A stretch of DNA of 64,000 nt from Oscillospiraceae bacterium (GCA_018110825.1 JAGBCL010000095.1:124001-188000); one strand, 5' to 3'. Shown: positions 23,345-32,537, counted from the stretch's first letter. Notes: generated by a model from the sequence alone, not told the origin. Translations and numbers: made by a program.

Positions 23345-25672
23345 AAGAAAGTTGCTATTGTCTATACTTCTAAATTCGGACACACTAAGCAATATGCAGA
23401 TTGGCTTGCCGCACATATGGGGAAAGATGAAGCTGACGTTATTAACGTTGCGACTTTCAATCCTACCCAGCTTCTTGCATATAAGCTGATTGTTTTTGCT
23501 TCAGGCGTTTATGGTGATAAAATGCCGATTATGGATTTTATCAAGAAAAATATTATGGGTATCAGTACGGCAAAAACTATGGTTCTGGCTGTCAGCTGGT
23601 ATACAAATGATTCGGAAGAAGCCATTCAGAAGCTTACAGAAGAAAATTATCCTGACCAGTTCAAGGGTAAGGTTCCGTTATATGTTGTAAACAGCGGCAT
23701 CGACAAGAAGAAGATTTCTGTTGCCGACAAGGCAAAGCTGCTTGCTTCTCAGGTTATGATTGAGAAGAAGGACGGCAGAAGTAATGATGATATCAATATC
23801 CTTGCAATTATGAAAGGATATTCAGACCCTACTGCTGAAGAAAATCTTGACAGCATCAAGAAGGGTATCGAAGAATTCTTTAACCCTAAGAAGGAAGAAC
23901 CTAAGCCGGTACCTGCTCCTGCACCTAAGTCTGAATCTGCCCCTGTACCAAAGCCTGTTCCGGTTCCTGTTCCAGAGGTTAAGCCTGAGCCTAAACCTGA
24001 GCCAGTGCAAAAACCAATGGATGTCAGCGACATGACAAGTGGGGAAGATGCACTCAGCTCACTTGAAAATGCATTTAAAGCTCTCAGAGCACCGAAGCCT
24101 GCTCCGGTTGTTGAAGCTAAACCTGAGCCAAAACCTGAGCCTGTAGTTGAGGTTAAACCAGAGCCGAAGCCTGAGCCAGTAGTTGAGGTTAAGCCAGAAC
24201 CGAAGCCTGAGCCAGTAGTTGAGGTTAAGCCAGAACCGAAGCCTGAGCCTGTAGTTGAAGTTAAACCCGAACCAAAGCCTGCACCAAAGATTACACCTGC
24301 ACAAGCAGAAGTTGTTTCGTCGGTTAAGAGTGCAATCAGAGCAATGAACAACGGTTCACTGAATACAAGTTACTCTCCAGCACCTGCTTATGAAGAAAAT
24401 AAGACTGAAGATGTGTCAAGAAACAACGTCGTAAGTGTGAATTTCGAAATGGAAGATAACACAGTTGTCAATGAAGAAAAGACAATTCCGTCCGCTCCTA
24501 TTACAAGCATTGATGTTTCTTCCAATGTAGGAATGAGTTGGGATTCAGTAACGAAACCAAACGAAGAAATCGTTGCTGAACCTGTTGTTGCCGAAGAACC
24601 TCAGGTTGTTCCGGAACCTGTCAAGTCCGAGCCTTCTGCTCCTAAGAACAGTTACATGGAATTGTTTGCGAAGCGCAGAAAGAAAACAACTGAAGAGGCC
24701 GAAGCGGTTAATGAGGTGCCTGTTTCAGAGAGCAGACCTGAACCGGTTGCTGAGGTTAAACCAGAACCTGTTCCAGCGCCCGTATCTGAGGTTAAGGAAA
24801 CACCATCGGTTAAGCCGGCACCAATTGAAAGACCAAAGCCAGCTGCAAATACTTCAGCGGTTGACATGCTGTCTGAATTTGATTTTATATCCGGTTCTGC
24901 TCCGTCAGCACCGGTAGAACCTGTAAAGCCTGTTTCAGCTGTTGAAACAACAGCTGCGGTTGATATGGATGTTTATGACTTCATGAATGACAGCAAGCCT
25001 AAGGCAAGCAGCCGTGCACTTAATGCTGTTCAGGACCTTGCAAAGGCAAAGGCTGAGGCTGAGAAGGAAGCGGCAAGAAAGGCTGCTGAGGCGGCTAAGG
25101 AAGCTGAGCAGAACACAGCAAGAGATGACAACTTCCTTGAAAAGATGAAGATGGATATGAATGCGTTGGCAGAAGAAAGTCAGCACGAAATTGAGCAGAA
25201 CAATGCATCATCCATTGAACTTGAGGAAGAGATAGACGGATTTACTTTCAGCAATGACATTGATTACGATCTCAGTGAAATCGAAATTGATACTCCACCT
25301 ATCAATGCGGTAAGCCTTGAAACAATTCATAAATTTGACGATGATAAGCCTAAGGAAAGCAATACGGACTTCGACCTGAAGAAGCTTCAGGAAGAAATCA
25401 ATGCTTCCATTGAATCAAATAAGGTGAACAAGGAAAAGATGCTGAGCCGTCATGCAAAGAAACCAAAGGAAGAGGTTCACAATCCGTTTGCTGTTCAGTT
25501 TGAAGAAGACGAAAGTAAGAGCAAGAAGAAAAAGAAGGGCAGTGAAATCGGCTCCAAGCGTCTTGAAGATCCGCTTGACCCTGATGTATTTTTCAGCAGA
25601 CCTTCCAAGAAAAATGTCGATTGGAATATGCCATCGGAATCTATGCCTGAAATCAAATTCCGTAACAGATAA
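23342..25672 (+). CDS. Flavodoxin-domain protein with long Pro/Lys/Glu repeat tail
   Basis: A 776-residue protein. Residues 1 to about 150 are a flavodoxin-like domain (VAIVYTSKFGHTKQYADWL FMN phosphate loop, FASGVYGDKMP, MVLAVSWYTNDSEEA). From about 175 it becomes low complexity. A Pro-rich stretch is followed by five units of VVEVKPEPKPEP (12 residues, 36 bp; about 24105-24285), more Pro/Glu/Ala segments, a Lys/Ala/Glu helix (about 565-590) and an acidic tail with a final basic RLEDPLDPDVFFSRPSKKN motif. There is no signal peptide or membrane segment, so it is cytoplasmic. The start ATG at 23342 fits the hairpin ribosome-binding layout better than 23333. The tail suggests a scaffold or spacer role, but the function is unknown. 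Confidence 0.8.
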   Translation: MKKVAIVYTSKFGHTKQYADWLAAHMGKDEADVINVATFNPTQLLAYKLIVFASGVYGDKMPIMDFIKKNIMGISTAKTMVLAVSWYTNDSEEAIQKLTEENYPDQFKGKVPLYVVNSGIDKKKISVADKAKLLASQVMIEKKDGRSNDDINILAIMKGYSDPTAEENLDSIKKGIEEFFNPKKEEPKPVPAPAPKSESAPVPKPVPVPVPEVKPEPKPEPVQKPMDVSDMTSGEDALSSLENAFKALRAPKPAPVVEAKPEPKPEPVVEVKPEPKPEPVVEVKPEPKPEPVVEVKPEPKPEPVVEVKPEPKPAPKITPAQAEVVSSVKSAIRAMNNGSLNTSYSPAPAYEENKTEDVSRNNVVSVNFEMEDNTVVNEEKTIPSAPITSIDVSSNVGMSWDSVTKPNEEIVAEPVVAEEPQVVPEPVKSEPSAPKNSYMELFAKRRKKTTEEAEAVNEVPVSESRPEPVAEVKPEPVPAPVSEVKETPSVKPAPIERPKPAANTSAVDMLSEFDFISGSAPSAPVEPVKPVSAVETTAAVDMDVYDFMNDSKPKASSRALNAVQDLAKAKAEAEKEAARKAAEAAKEAEQNTARDDNFLEKMKMDMNALAEESQHEIEQNNASSIELEEEIDGFTFSNDIDYDLSEIEIDTPPINAVSLETIHKFDDDKPKESNTDFDLKKLQEEINASIESNKVNKEKMLSRHAKKPKEEVHNPFAVQFEEDESKSKKKKKGSEIGSKRLEDPLDPDVFFSRPSKKNVDWNMPSESMPEIKFRNR

Positions 25673-25678
25673 AATTTA

Positions 25679-25711
25679 TGAGAGATACTTAATTGTATCT
25701 CTCATTTTTTT
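25679..25711 (+). terminator. Intrinsic terminator after the flavodoxin-fusion gene
   Basis: TGAGAGATAC and GTATCTCTCA form a 10-bp stem with a 6-base loop, followed by seven Ts. It overlaps the 3' end of the convergent gene. Confidence 0.85.
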
Positions 25712-26498
25712 GCAAAATTCTGTTTGCGGAATTTTCTGTAATTCCAAGCTCGTCACGCATCTCTGTCATATTTGACCAGAATCGTTTTGGCATAAGATTC
25801 ATTCGGCAGCGTGGGTTGTATCGTTCCTTGATACCGATTGTTTTGTAAAAGCATTTCCACAGTTCACGGTAGTACTCCTCCTGTGCATTTGCATCAGGAA
25901 GTTCAAAGTCGATGTTTTCGGCAATTTCAGTACGCTGGGAAAAATATATCAGTGCCATTCGATGAGTCTTGTCATAAATAAGAAAATTTTCGTTGCGGAA
26001 ACGGTCGGTAAAATGCGATGCAAGCAGTGGAATAACCTTATTTTTAGGTTCAATTACAGCCGCAAGGTAACCATTATAATCGGAAAAACGAACAAAGCCT
26101 TTAAGCAGATGTGCCTCGTGTGTGCAGTGAAAAACAGCTTTGTTTACAGTATTGACGGTGTCATCGGCAAGCATATGTTCAATGTTTCGACCATACTTGA
26201 AACCCTTATGCAGAAATTCAAGAATAAGCAAATCCTTATTTTCAACGCAGGAAAGAAACATTTTGCATACGGTGTCAAAGGTAAAATCGGAAATTTTCAG
26301 CGGTATAGCCCGACTGACTCTCATGGCTTTCTGCGAATCGGTTTCAATTTCCAGCACGTCGCTGAAACTTAACTGAAGCGGGTCTCCCACAATAATTGCT
26401 TCAGGAATTTCCTTGCGCACAAAGCTTTCAAAAACACAGCACATAAGTCCCTCAAAACTGCCGTCATAGCTGTAAATTACATCTCTCCGGTTAAACAT
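25689..26498 (-). CDS. Probable DNA metabolism protein (TIGR03915/DUF4130-like), partner of radical SAM protein
   Basis: A 269-residue cytoplasmic protein. It begins MFNRRDVIYSYDGSFEGLMC and contains KGFKYGRNIEHMLAD, HLLKGFVRFSDYNGYLAAVI and YDKTHRMALIYF. These are features I associate with the SAM-linked family TIGR03915, which almost always neighbours the radical SAM family TIGR03916. Its first 22 bases overlap the end of that gene here. Some family members are fused to uracil-DNA-glycosylase-like domains, but no such domain is evident in this short version. The molecular role is not established; a DNA repair or modification role is inferred from family association. Confidence 0.8.
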   Translation of the reverse strand: MFNRRDVIYSYDGSFEGLMCCVFESFVRKEIPEAIIVGDPLQLSFSDVLEIETDSQKAMRVSRAIPLKISDFTFDTVCKMFLSCVENKDLLILEFLHKGFKYGRNIEHMLADDTVNTVNKAVFHCTHEAHLLKGFVRFSDYNGYLAAVIEPKNKVIPLLASHFTDRFRNENFLIYDKTHRMALIYFSQRTEIAENIDFELPDANAQEEYYRELWKCFYKTIGIKERYNPRCRMNLMPKRFWSNMTEMRDELGITENSANRILQKNERYN

Positions 26499-27796
26499 TT
26501 TACCCTATCCTCCAAAGTCGGCGAAGTATCGAAAAATGAAAGCTGTTCGCCGCCGTAACCGTTATCCTCAAGTTCTTTTACAACGCTTGCTGACATCAGT
26601 TGTCGCATCATTCCGGTTTCAGTAACAATAAGTCCCTCAGCACGCTTTCCCATGCATAAAATAAAATATACCGCCCGTTTCAGTACGACACCAAGCTTTT
26701 TCAGGTCTTTGTAGTCAAGCTTAGCTTGACGTCGTGCAGCAACAATTCTTTGTGCCGATTTTACCCCTATTCCCGGCACACGCAGAAGCATTTCATATGG
26801 TGCACGATTTACTTCCAACGGAAATAATTCGGGATGATGTATTGCCCAGTTGCATTTCGGGTCAAGAAGCGGATTAAAGTCCTGATGCTTTTCATCAAGA
26901 ATTTCTCCCGCTGTGAAGCCGTAAAAACGCAGCAGCCAGTCAGCCTGATAAAGACGGTGTTCACGCAGAAGCGGCGGTTTTTCATTTGCAGCAGGAATAA
27001 ATCTGCTGTCGCCGACCGGCACGTAAGCAGAGTAAAAAACACGCTTAAGGCTGTATTTTTTGTACATTGCCTCCGACAGACGCAAAATCTGAAAATCTGT
27101 GTCAGGAGTCGCACCGATAATCATTTGTGTGCTTTGTCCCGCAGGTGCAAATTTAGGAGCACTTTTATATTTCACAATATCATAGCTGTTTTGCTGGATT
27201 TGCTTTGTAATCTGTCCCATAGGAAGCAGAATGGAGTTCTTAGATTTGTCCGGAGCAAGCATGTCAAGACTTTTTTGCGACGGCAGTTCAATATTAACGC
27301 TTATTCTGTCAGCAAGAATTCCAAGCTTTTCAATAAGTTCAGGACTTGCCCCCGGGATAGCCTTTGCGTGAATGTAACCGCCGAATTTGTATTTTACACG
27401 CAGAATTGTAAGAACTTCAATAATCTGCTCGCAGGTATAGTCGGGACTCTGAATGATTCCCGAGCTGAGAAATAGTCCCTCAATATAATTTCTGCGGTAA
27501 AAATTTATGGTCAGGTCAGCAATTTCATCAGGTGTAAATCTTGCTCTCGGTACGTCGTTGCTTCGTCTGTTTATGCAATATTTGCAGTCGTAAAGACAAA
27601 AATTTGTCATCAGAATCTTCAACAAGGAAATGCATCTTCCGTCCGAGGCGAAGCTGTGGCATATTCCGCAAGCTGCTGCATTTCCTATTCCGTCAGAATA
27701 TCCTCCCGCACGGTCAACACCGCTTGATGTGCAGGCGGCATCAAACTTAGCTGAGTCTGCAAGTATTTTAAGTTTTTCAGCAATATCCACAAGCAC
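26477..27796 (-). CDS. Putative DNA modification/repair radical SAM protein (TIGR03916-like)
   Basis: A 439-residue radical SAM enzyme. The iron-sulfur cluster motif is CLYDCKYC (Cx3Cx2C) near residue 70, within KILMTNFCLYDCKYCINRRS. The barrel continues with GLFLSSGI and GGYIHAKAIPGA. A C-terminal helix-hairpin-helix (LLRVPGIGVKSAQRIVAARR, about 335-355) points to DNA binding. Together with the overlapping downstream partner it matches the conserved two-gene module of presumed DNA modification or repair enzymes. The substrate is unknown. No obvious promoter was pinned in the 180 bases before it. Confidence 0.88.
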   Translation of the reverse strand: MLVDIAEKLKILADSAKFDAACTSSGVDRAGGYSDGIGNAAACGICHSFASDGRCISLLKILMTNFCLYDCKYCINRRSNDVPRARFTPDEIADLTINFYRRNYIEGLFLSSGIIQSPDYTCEQIIEVLTILRVKYKFGGYIHAKAIPGASPELIEKLGILADRISVNIELPSQKSLDMLAPDKSKNSILLPMGQITKQIQQNSYDIVKYKSAPKFAPAGQSTQMIIGATPDTDFQILRLSEAMYKKYSLKRVFYSAYVPVGDSRFIPAANEKPPLLREHRLYQADWLLRFYGFTAGEILDEKHQDFNPLLDPKCNWAIHHPELFPLEVNRAPYEMLLRVPGIGVKSAQRIVAARRQAKLDYKDLKKLGVVLKRAVYFILCMGKRAEGLIVTETGMMRQLMSASVVKELEDNGYGGEQLSFFDTSPTLEDRVKCLTGEM

Positions 27797-27977
27797 ACCC
27801 CTTTTTAAAACTGCAACAAATGTTCTTATCAGAATTATACCATAGAACTAATGTTCTGTAAATTAACATATTACACAAATTTCAAGCACCATTTTAGCAC
27901 ATTTGTGCTATCTTGAATAACCAAATTTTCATAAAGGTATTGCATTTTGTGTTTCAAAATGGTATAATAAATAATAT

Positions 27978-28052
27978 GCCTCCATAGTTAAATGGATATA
28001 ATAAACCCCTCCTAAGGGTTAGTTGTGGGTTCGATTCCCGCTGGGGGTGCCA
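27978..28052 (+). tRNA. tRNA-Arg (anticodon CCU)
   Basis: A 75-base cloverleaf with acceptor GCCTCCA pairing TGGGGGT, and a D arm. The anticodon stem AACCC/GGGTT has loop CTCCTAA (anticodon CCT). The T arm carries TTCGATT, and the 3' CCA is encoded. It decodes AGG. Confidence 0.93.
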
Positions 28053-28053
28053 A

Positions 28054-28116
28054 AATCAAACGGACATTAAGTGTCCGTTTGATTCAGAGTTTTCGCAGAG
28101 CGAAAACTCATTTTTT
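28054..28116 (+). terminator. Two tandem hairpins after tRNA-Arg
   Basis: First hairpin: AATCAAACGGACA and TGTCCGTTTGATT, 13 bp, loop TTAAG (28054-28084). Second: GAGTTTTCGC and GCGAAAACTC with an AGA loop, then ATTTTTT (28087-28116). The second is a standard terminator; the first probably aids tRNA 3' processing or termination. Confidence 0.8.
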
Positions 28117-28216
28117 CTATTATCAAGCGGAATTGTTTGTTATGAGAATTATTAGTAGTAAGGTATCTGTTTGATTTTGCAAGTGAAAAACCTTTTGTTT
28201 GTATATGGAGAAAAAT

Positions 28217-28519
28217 ATGGAAATAAGAATTGTTGTCGATGAAATAAATTATGGTGAGATTGTTGAAAAATGTATTCCTCTTGTCCGTGACAAGCTGAAA
28301 GAAAAAGAAGGAACGTTTCCTAAGTTTATTTCGGGTATTGCAAATCTTCCGCCGTCAATGGCTGTTGCTATGATTGAAAAACTCCCGCAGGAAACTAAGG
28401 ATGAAGCTGTGGCATTGCTGATAAATAAAAACAAGGACAAGCTTATTGAAAAGGCAGAGGAATATGCAAAGAAAAATGATATTACTTTGAAAATTTCTGA
28501 CCTGATTGTTGAAAAATAA
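28217..28519 (+). CDS. Small hypothetical protein
   Basis: A 100-residue cytoplasmic, mostly helical protein (MEIRIVVDEINYGEIVEKCI at the start, then GIANLPPSMAVAMIEKLPQE, and KKNDITLKISDLIVEK at the end). No family was recognised. GGAG lies 6 bases before the ATG at 28217, which is better placed than upstream ATG 28205 or TTG 28199. It is monocistronic, between the tRNA-Arg terminators and its own strong terminator. Confidence 0.7.
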   Translation: MEIRIVVDEINYGEIVEKCIPLVRDKLKEKEGTFPKFISGIANLPPSMAVAMIEKLPQETKDEAVALLINKNKDKLIEKAEEYAKKNDITLKISDLIVEK

Positions 28520-28525
28520 GTAAAT

Positions 28526-28564
28526 AAGGGTATCAAGTAACTCGCTTGATACCCTTATTTTTTT
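28526..28564. terminator. Bidirectional intrinsic terminator
   Basis: AAGGGTATCAAG (28526-28537) and CTTGATACCCTT (28544-28555), 12-bp stem, 6-base loop, with a T-run to the right and an A-rich start. It serves the small hypothetical gene and possibly the convergent ABC operon. Confidence 0.85.
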
Positions 28565-28607
28565 ATGTTGCAAAGTGATGAAAATATCATCTTTACAGAA
28601 ATACCAA

Positions 28608-30407
28608 TTACTTCTGTAAGCTGATTTTTTCTTCTTCCTCACGCTCTCTGGCGGTGCAGAGCTTGTAGTAATCACCCTTCTTAGCCATAAGCTCATCGTG
28701 AGTGCCGCACTCGGTTATGCCCTGGTTTGCAACGTACATAATCTTATCACAGTTGCGTATCGTGGAAAGACGGTGTGCAATAATGAATGATGTTCTTCCT
28801 TCAAGCAGGCGGTCAAGACCTTCCTGGAGGAGTTTTTCTGTTTTAGCGTCAATTGAGGATGTTGCCTCGTCAAGAACAAGGATTTTCGGGTCACTGATGA
28901 GAGTTCTTGCAAAGGCGATAAGCTGGCGTTGACCCTGTGAAAGAGTTGAGCCGCCCTCGGTAATTTCAGTGTCGTAACCCTTTGGAAATTCGCTGATGAA
29001 TTCGTCGGCACGAACAGTTTTACATGCCGCGATGATTTCGTCCATAGTAGCGTCAAGCTTGCCGTAACGGATGTTGTCAGCAATTGTTCCGCTGAACACA
29101 ACGCTGTCCTGAAGCATAATACCCATCTGAGAGCGAAGTGATTTAAGCGTTACATCAGCAACATCGTATCCGTCAATTTTTACAGCACCCTCATTTACAT
29201 CATAGAAACGTGAAATAAGGTTTACGATAGTTGTCTTGCCTGCACCTGTAGGACCTACCAGTGCAACGCTTTCGCCCTGCTTTACGCTGAAGGAAAGGTC
29301 CTTGAGAATTGTTTTGCTTTCGTCATAAGCAAATGTAACGCTATCAAAATCAACATTACCCTTGATTGGTGGAAGTGTTTCAGCGTTTTCCTTGTCATCA
29401 ACCTTGACAGGTTCGTCAAGTGTTTCGAAAATTCTTTCAAGATAGGAAACAGCATTTATAAAGTTGTTGAACATATTTGCAAGGGTCATAATAGGCTGCC
29501 AGAAGCGTCCTGCGTAGCCCGACATAGCAACAATTGTACCCAGGGATACGGATGCGGGACCGAGCACAAGCAGACCAACAAGGTAGATGCAGGCGCTTAC
29601 AGTTGCTGAAATTGAGTCAACAGTAGGCCAGAGCAGGTTGTTGTAGGTAACAGCCTTCATCCATTTTTCACGGTATGCTTCTGAAAGTCCGCTGAAAATT
29701 TCAGCGTTTTCATCCTCACGTACAAACAGCTGAGTAACCTTTACTCCGACAATGCCCTCGTGAAGGTAGGCATTGAGGTTGGAGCTTTTATTGGAAACAG
29801 CCTGCCATGCTTTACGCTGTCTGTTCTTGATGAACATAATGAATGCCACAAGGAACGGAACACCTGCAAGTACAACAAGTGCCATTTTCCAGTGCATTGC
29901 AAACATAAATATTACAATGAAAACAATGTTGAACAGTTCAAGCACAAATGTGATGATACCGTTGGAAAGGGTATCGGAAACGCTGTTTACATAGTTGATG
30001 ATACGAACGAGGATTTTGCCGTGCGGACGGCTGTCATAGTATTCAAAGGAAAGCTTCTGCAGGTGTGCATACAAGTCAGAACGTATATCAAAGATGATAT
30101 CCTGACCGACCTTTGTCATGATACGTGAACGGATTGTAGCAAGGATGATGTTTACAACAATTGTTGAAAGCAGAAGCCCTGCCCAAAGAAGAAGATGAGG
30201 GATGTTGCCGCTTGGAATGATAACGTCGATTGCGTGCTGAGTTATAACAGGAGCAAAAAGTCCTATTACAACAGCAAGTGCGCTCAGGGAAAGGGAGAGT
30301 ATCATTCTCCATTTGTAGCGGCCAACATAAACCATGGCACGTTTTAAGTGTCGTATGTCAAAGGGGGATTCAAGATTTTCGTCAACGTCGAATTTATTTC
30401 TTGCCAT
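28608..30407 (-). CDS. ABC exporter half-transporter, catalytically complete subunit
   Basis: A 599-residue membrane-spanning plus ATPase half-transporter. Six transmembrane helices (about 35-330) precede the nucleotide-binding domain: Walker A GPTGAGKTT near 390, signature LSQGQRQ, Walker B with catalytic Glu LVLDEATSS, and H-loop IIAHRLST. It pairs with the upstream gene (16 bases apart) to form a heterodimeric type IV ABC exporter, typically for drugs or peptides. The full set of consensus residues here and the degenerate set in the partner match the TM287/288 or BmrCD pattern. The divergent MerR gene suggests induction by a small compound. Confidence 0.92.
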   Translation of the reverse strand: MARNKFDVDENLESPFDIRHLKRAMVYVGRYKWRMILSLSLSALAVVIGLFAPVITQHAIDVIIPSGNIPHLLLWAGLLLSTIVVNIILATIRSRIMTKVGQDIIFDIRSDLYAHLQKLSFEYYDSRPHGKILVRIINYVNSVSDTLSNGIITFVLELFNIVFIVIFMFAMHWKMALVVLAGVPFLVAFIMFIKNRQRKAWQAVSNKSSNLNAYLHEGIVGVKVTQLFVREDENAEIFSGLSEAYREKWMKAVTYNNLLWPTVDSISATVSACIYLVGLLVLGPASVSLGTIVAMSGYAGRFWQPIMTLANMFNNFINAVSYLERIFETLDEPVKVDDKENAETLPPIKGNVDFDSVTFAYDESKTILKDLSFSVKQGESVALVGPTGAGKTTIVNLISRFYDVNEGAVKIDGYDVADVTLKSLRSQMGIMLQDSVVFSGTIADNIRYGKLDATMDEIIAACKTVRADEFISEFPKGYDTEITEGGSTLSQGQRQLIAFARTLISDPKILVLDEATSSIDAKTEKLLQEGLDRLLEGRTSFIIAHRLSTIRNCDKIMYVANQGITECGTHDELMAKKGDYYKLCTAREREEEEKISLQK

Positions 30408-30423
30408 TCAGACCACCCCTTTC

Positions 30424-32178
30424 TTACTCAATATTTCCCTGCTGGAGATTGTAAATTTCGGTGTAGTAGCCGTCCTTGTTCTTCAGCAGTTCATCGTGTG
30501 TACCCATTTCGGAAATCTTTCCGTCCTTGAGGATAATGATTTTGTCAGCATCCTTTGCAGAGGAAATACGCTGGGCAATAATAATTTTTGTACAATTGAA
30601 ATCCAGATTTGCAAGGTTTTCCTGAATGTGCTTTTCGGTTTCAAGATCAACAGCGGAGGTTGTATCGTCAAGGATAAGGATTGACGGACGGATTGCAAGG
30701 GCTCTTGCAAGGGAGATTCTCTGCTTCTGACCGCCTGAAAGACCGACGCCTCTTTCGCCTACGATTGTGTCGTAGCCGTCGGAAAGATTTGCAACAAAGC
30801 CTGCCGCATCAGCAGCCTTTGCGAATACCTCAATATCTTCCTCAGGCATATCGCTGTCACCGAAAGCGATGTTGCCGTCGATTGTATCAGACCAGAGGAG
30901 TACGTCCTGCATAGCCATACCTATATTCTTACGGAGATTATTCAGCTTCATCATACGCACGTTTACGCCGTCAACAAGCACTTCACCGCCGCTTACATCG
31001 TAAAGACGGGGAATAAGATTGATGAGGGTTGTCTTGCCCGAACCTGTTTCGCCCATAATTGCCACGGTTTCACCCGGTTTGACTTTGAAGCTGATATCTT
31101 TCAGCACCTCAGTTTCGCCGTAGCTGAAGCTTACATTCCTGAATTCAATTTCGCCTTTAAGACGCTCAGGCATTACCTTTGCGTCAGCACGGTCAACAAC
31201 AATCGGACGTGAGTAGTAAACCTCAATAATCTTTGAAGCGGATGCAAGAAATCTCTGAAGGTCATTGATAAGTGCACCAACGTTTCTCATCGGGTTGGAA
31301 AGAGTCCAGATAAGACCGCTGAAGGCAACATATTCACCCATTGTGAGTCTGCCTGTGATAACGAAGATACCGCCTGCGATAAGGTGAACGATTGTAAGTC
31401 CTTGTGCAGTTGTTTCGATAAACGGGAAGTATTTTAACCAGGTAAGGGATGCGGTCTTGTTTGCTTCGGAGTAATCCGCATTTTTTTCCTGAAAGCGTTC
31501 AATTTCGTAATCCTCACGGGCAAATGCACGTACAACACGGTTGCCTGCGATGTTTTCCTGGGCTTGAGTGTTGAGCTGGGAAAGTCTTTCACGAAGGTCA
31601 ACATATTTCGGGCCGACTTCCTTACGAAGCATACCGGAAACAATGAAAATCAGCGGAGTAAGTGCCAACAGGCAAAGTGCCATGAGAGGGTCGAGGATAA
31701 AAAAGAAAATTGTTGTTGAGAAGAAAAGCACAAGACTCTCCAGCAAAGTTTTGATAATCCACGCAACGCTGTGACGCACCATATCAAGGTCGCCTGAAAG
31801 ACGAGTCATGATGTCACCTGTACGGTAGCGGTCATAGTAGGTCATATCTTGTTTCTGCACATTTGCAAATAAGTAATTTCTGATTTTGGAAAGCATACCT
31901 TGTGAACATTTTTCATAAAGCATATTTGCGTTAAACTGGATAGTTGTTCTGATAATTGTGAACAATACCATGCCACAGCAAAGCATTATCAGCAGTTCCT
32001 TCTTTGTTTCAAGATTTTCAGCAGCATTTTCATTATAAATAAAAGTATCAACAATATTCTGGCTGAAAATCGGACTGGTAAGATACATTGCTTGTCCGAC
32101 GATTGTCATAAATAGGGCAAGAACATATCTTCCTCTGTAACCCTTCAGGTTTTCCCATATCCACTTTATCTGAAACAT
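30424..32178 (-). CDS. ABC exporter half-transporter, degenerate-site subunit
   Basis: A 584-residue half-transporter with N-terminal membrane domain (IVGQAMYLTSPIFSQNIVD onward) and C-terminal ATPase. Walker A is GETGSGKTT near 380 and the signature is LSGGQKQ. The Walker B region reads LILDDTTSAVD, with Asp in place of the catalytic Glu, and the switch His is replaced by Gln in IIIAQRISS. These two changes are characteristic of the non-hydrolysing partner in heterodimeric exporters. It is the first gene of the operon and has AGGAGG ahead of its ATG. Its upstream region contains an AAAGTTACTTT site. Confidence 0.92.
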   Translation of the reverse strand: MFQIKWIWENLKGYRGRYVLALFMTIVGQAMYLTSPIFSQNIVDTFIYNENAAENLETKKELLIMLCCGMVLFTIIRTTIQFNANMLYEKCSQGMLSKIRNYLFANVQKQDMTYYDRYRTGDIMTRLSGDLDMVRHSVAWIIKTLLESLVLFFSTTIFFFILDPLMALCLLALTPLIFIVSGMLRKEVGPKYVDLRERLSQLNTQAQENIAGNRVVRAFAREDYEIERFQEKNADYSEANKTASLTWLKYFPFIETTAQGLTIVHLIAGGIFVITGRLTMGEYVAFSGLIWTLSNPMRNVGALINDLQRFLASASKIIEVYYSRPIVVDRADAKVMPERLKGEIEFRNVSFSYGETEVLKDISFKVKPGETVAIMGETGSGKTTLINLIPRLYDVSGGEVLVDGVNVRMMKLNNLRKNIGMAMQDVLLWSDTIDGNIAFGDSDMPEEDIEVFAKAADAAGFVANLSDGYDTIVGERGVGLSGGQKQRISLARALAIRPSILILDDTTSAVDLETEKHIQENLANLDFNCTKIIIAQRISSAKDADKIIILKDGKISEMGTHDELLKNKDGYYTEIYNLQQGNIE

Positions 32179-32208
32179 AAATGACCTCCTTTATGTACGA
32201 CTCAGACC

Positions 32209-32221
32209 TAAAGTTACTTTT
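32209..32221. promoter_or_regulatory. AAAGTTACTTT site upstream of the ABC operon
   Basis: A 13-base near-palindrome TAAAGTTACTTTT about 30 bases before the ABC operon start codon. It has the same half-sites (AAAGT/ACTTT) as the MerR promoter operators, but one central base instead of two. Confidence 0.5.
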
Positions 32222-32340
32222 CAAATTATGCAAAACTTATTATAACAGATTATAATAAAAAAGGAAGGGGTTTAGTAGATTTTCTTTATGACATATATAA
32301 CGAAATTTAAACTGAGGTTAAACGGTTGCGTAGGCAATAA

Positions 32341-32369
32341 TTGACATAAAGTACACTTTATACTACACA
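32341..32369 (+). promoter_or_regulatory. Promoter-like element with embedded MerR-type operator (upstream copy)
   Basis: TTGACA (32341), then palindrome TAAAGTACACTTTA (32347-32360), then a weak -10 TACACA at 32364 with a 17-base spacer. The element occurs about 195 bases before merR. It may be a second promoter or an operator copy acting on the divergent ABC operon. Confidence 0.55.
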
Positions 32370-32470
32370 AAAAATGGAATTTTAAACGTTTAAGCTGCAC
32401 AAACGAAAAATGAAATATGTACGGATTTTTGTGTAAATTTTTCCGTAAAATTAAGATAAAAAATCACCTC

Positions 32471-32499
32471 TTGACATAAAGTGCACTTTAGGCTATAAA
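32471..32499 (+). promoter_or_regulatory. Promoter of merR with spacer palindrome
   Basis: TTGACA (32471-32476), perfect 14-bp palindrome TAAAGTGCACTTTA (32477-32490) filling the spacer, and TATAAA (32494-32499). An operator between -35 and -10 is the MerR family arrangement, although the spacing here is 17 bases rather than the usual 19-20. Confidence 0.7.
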
Positions 32500-32537
32500 A
32501 TAAATATCAGGAAAAAAATTGTAAAGGAGAATGATAG

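Noticed and set aside
24105..24290. Regular 36-bp repeats that could be taken for a CRISPR array
   Set aside because: They are in-frame codons for VVEVKPEPKPEP units inside one long gene, with no unique spacers.
23749..24351. 200-codon leftward Gly/Ser/Thr-rich frame with collagen-like repeats
   Set aside because: It is the antisense of the Pro/Lys/Glu repeat of the flavodoxin-fusion gene. The codon bias belongs to the plus strand.
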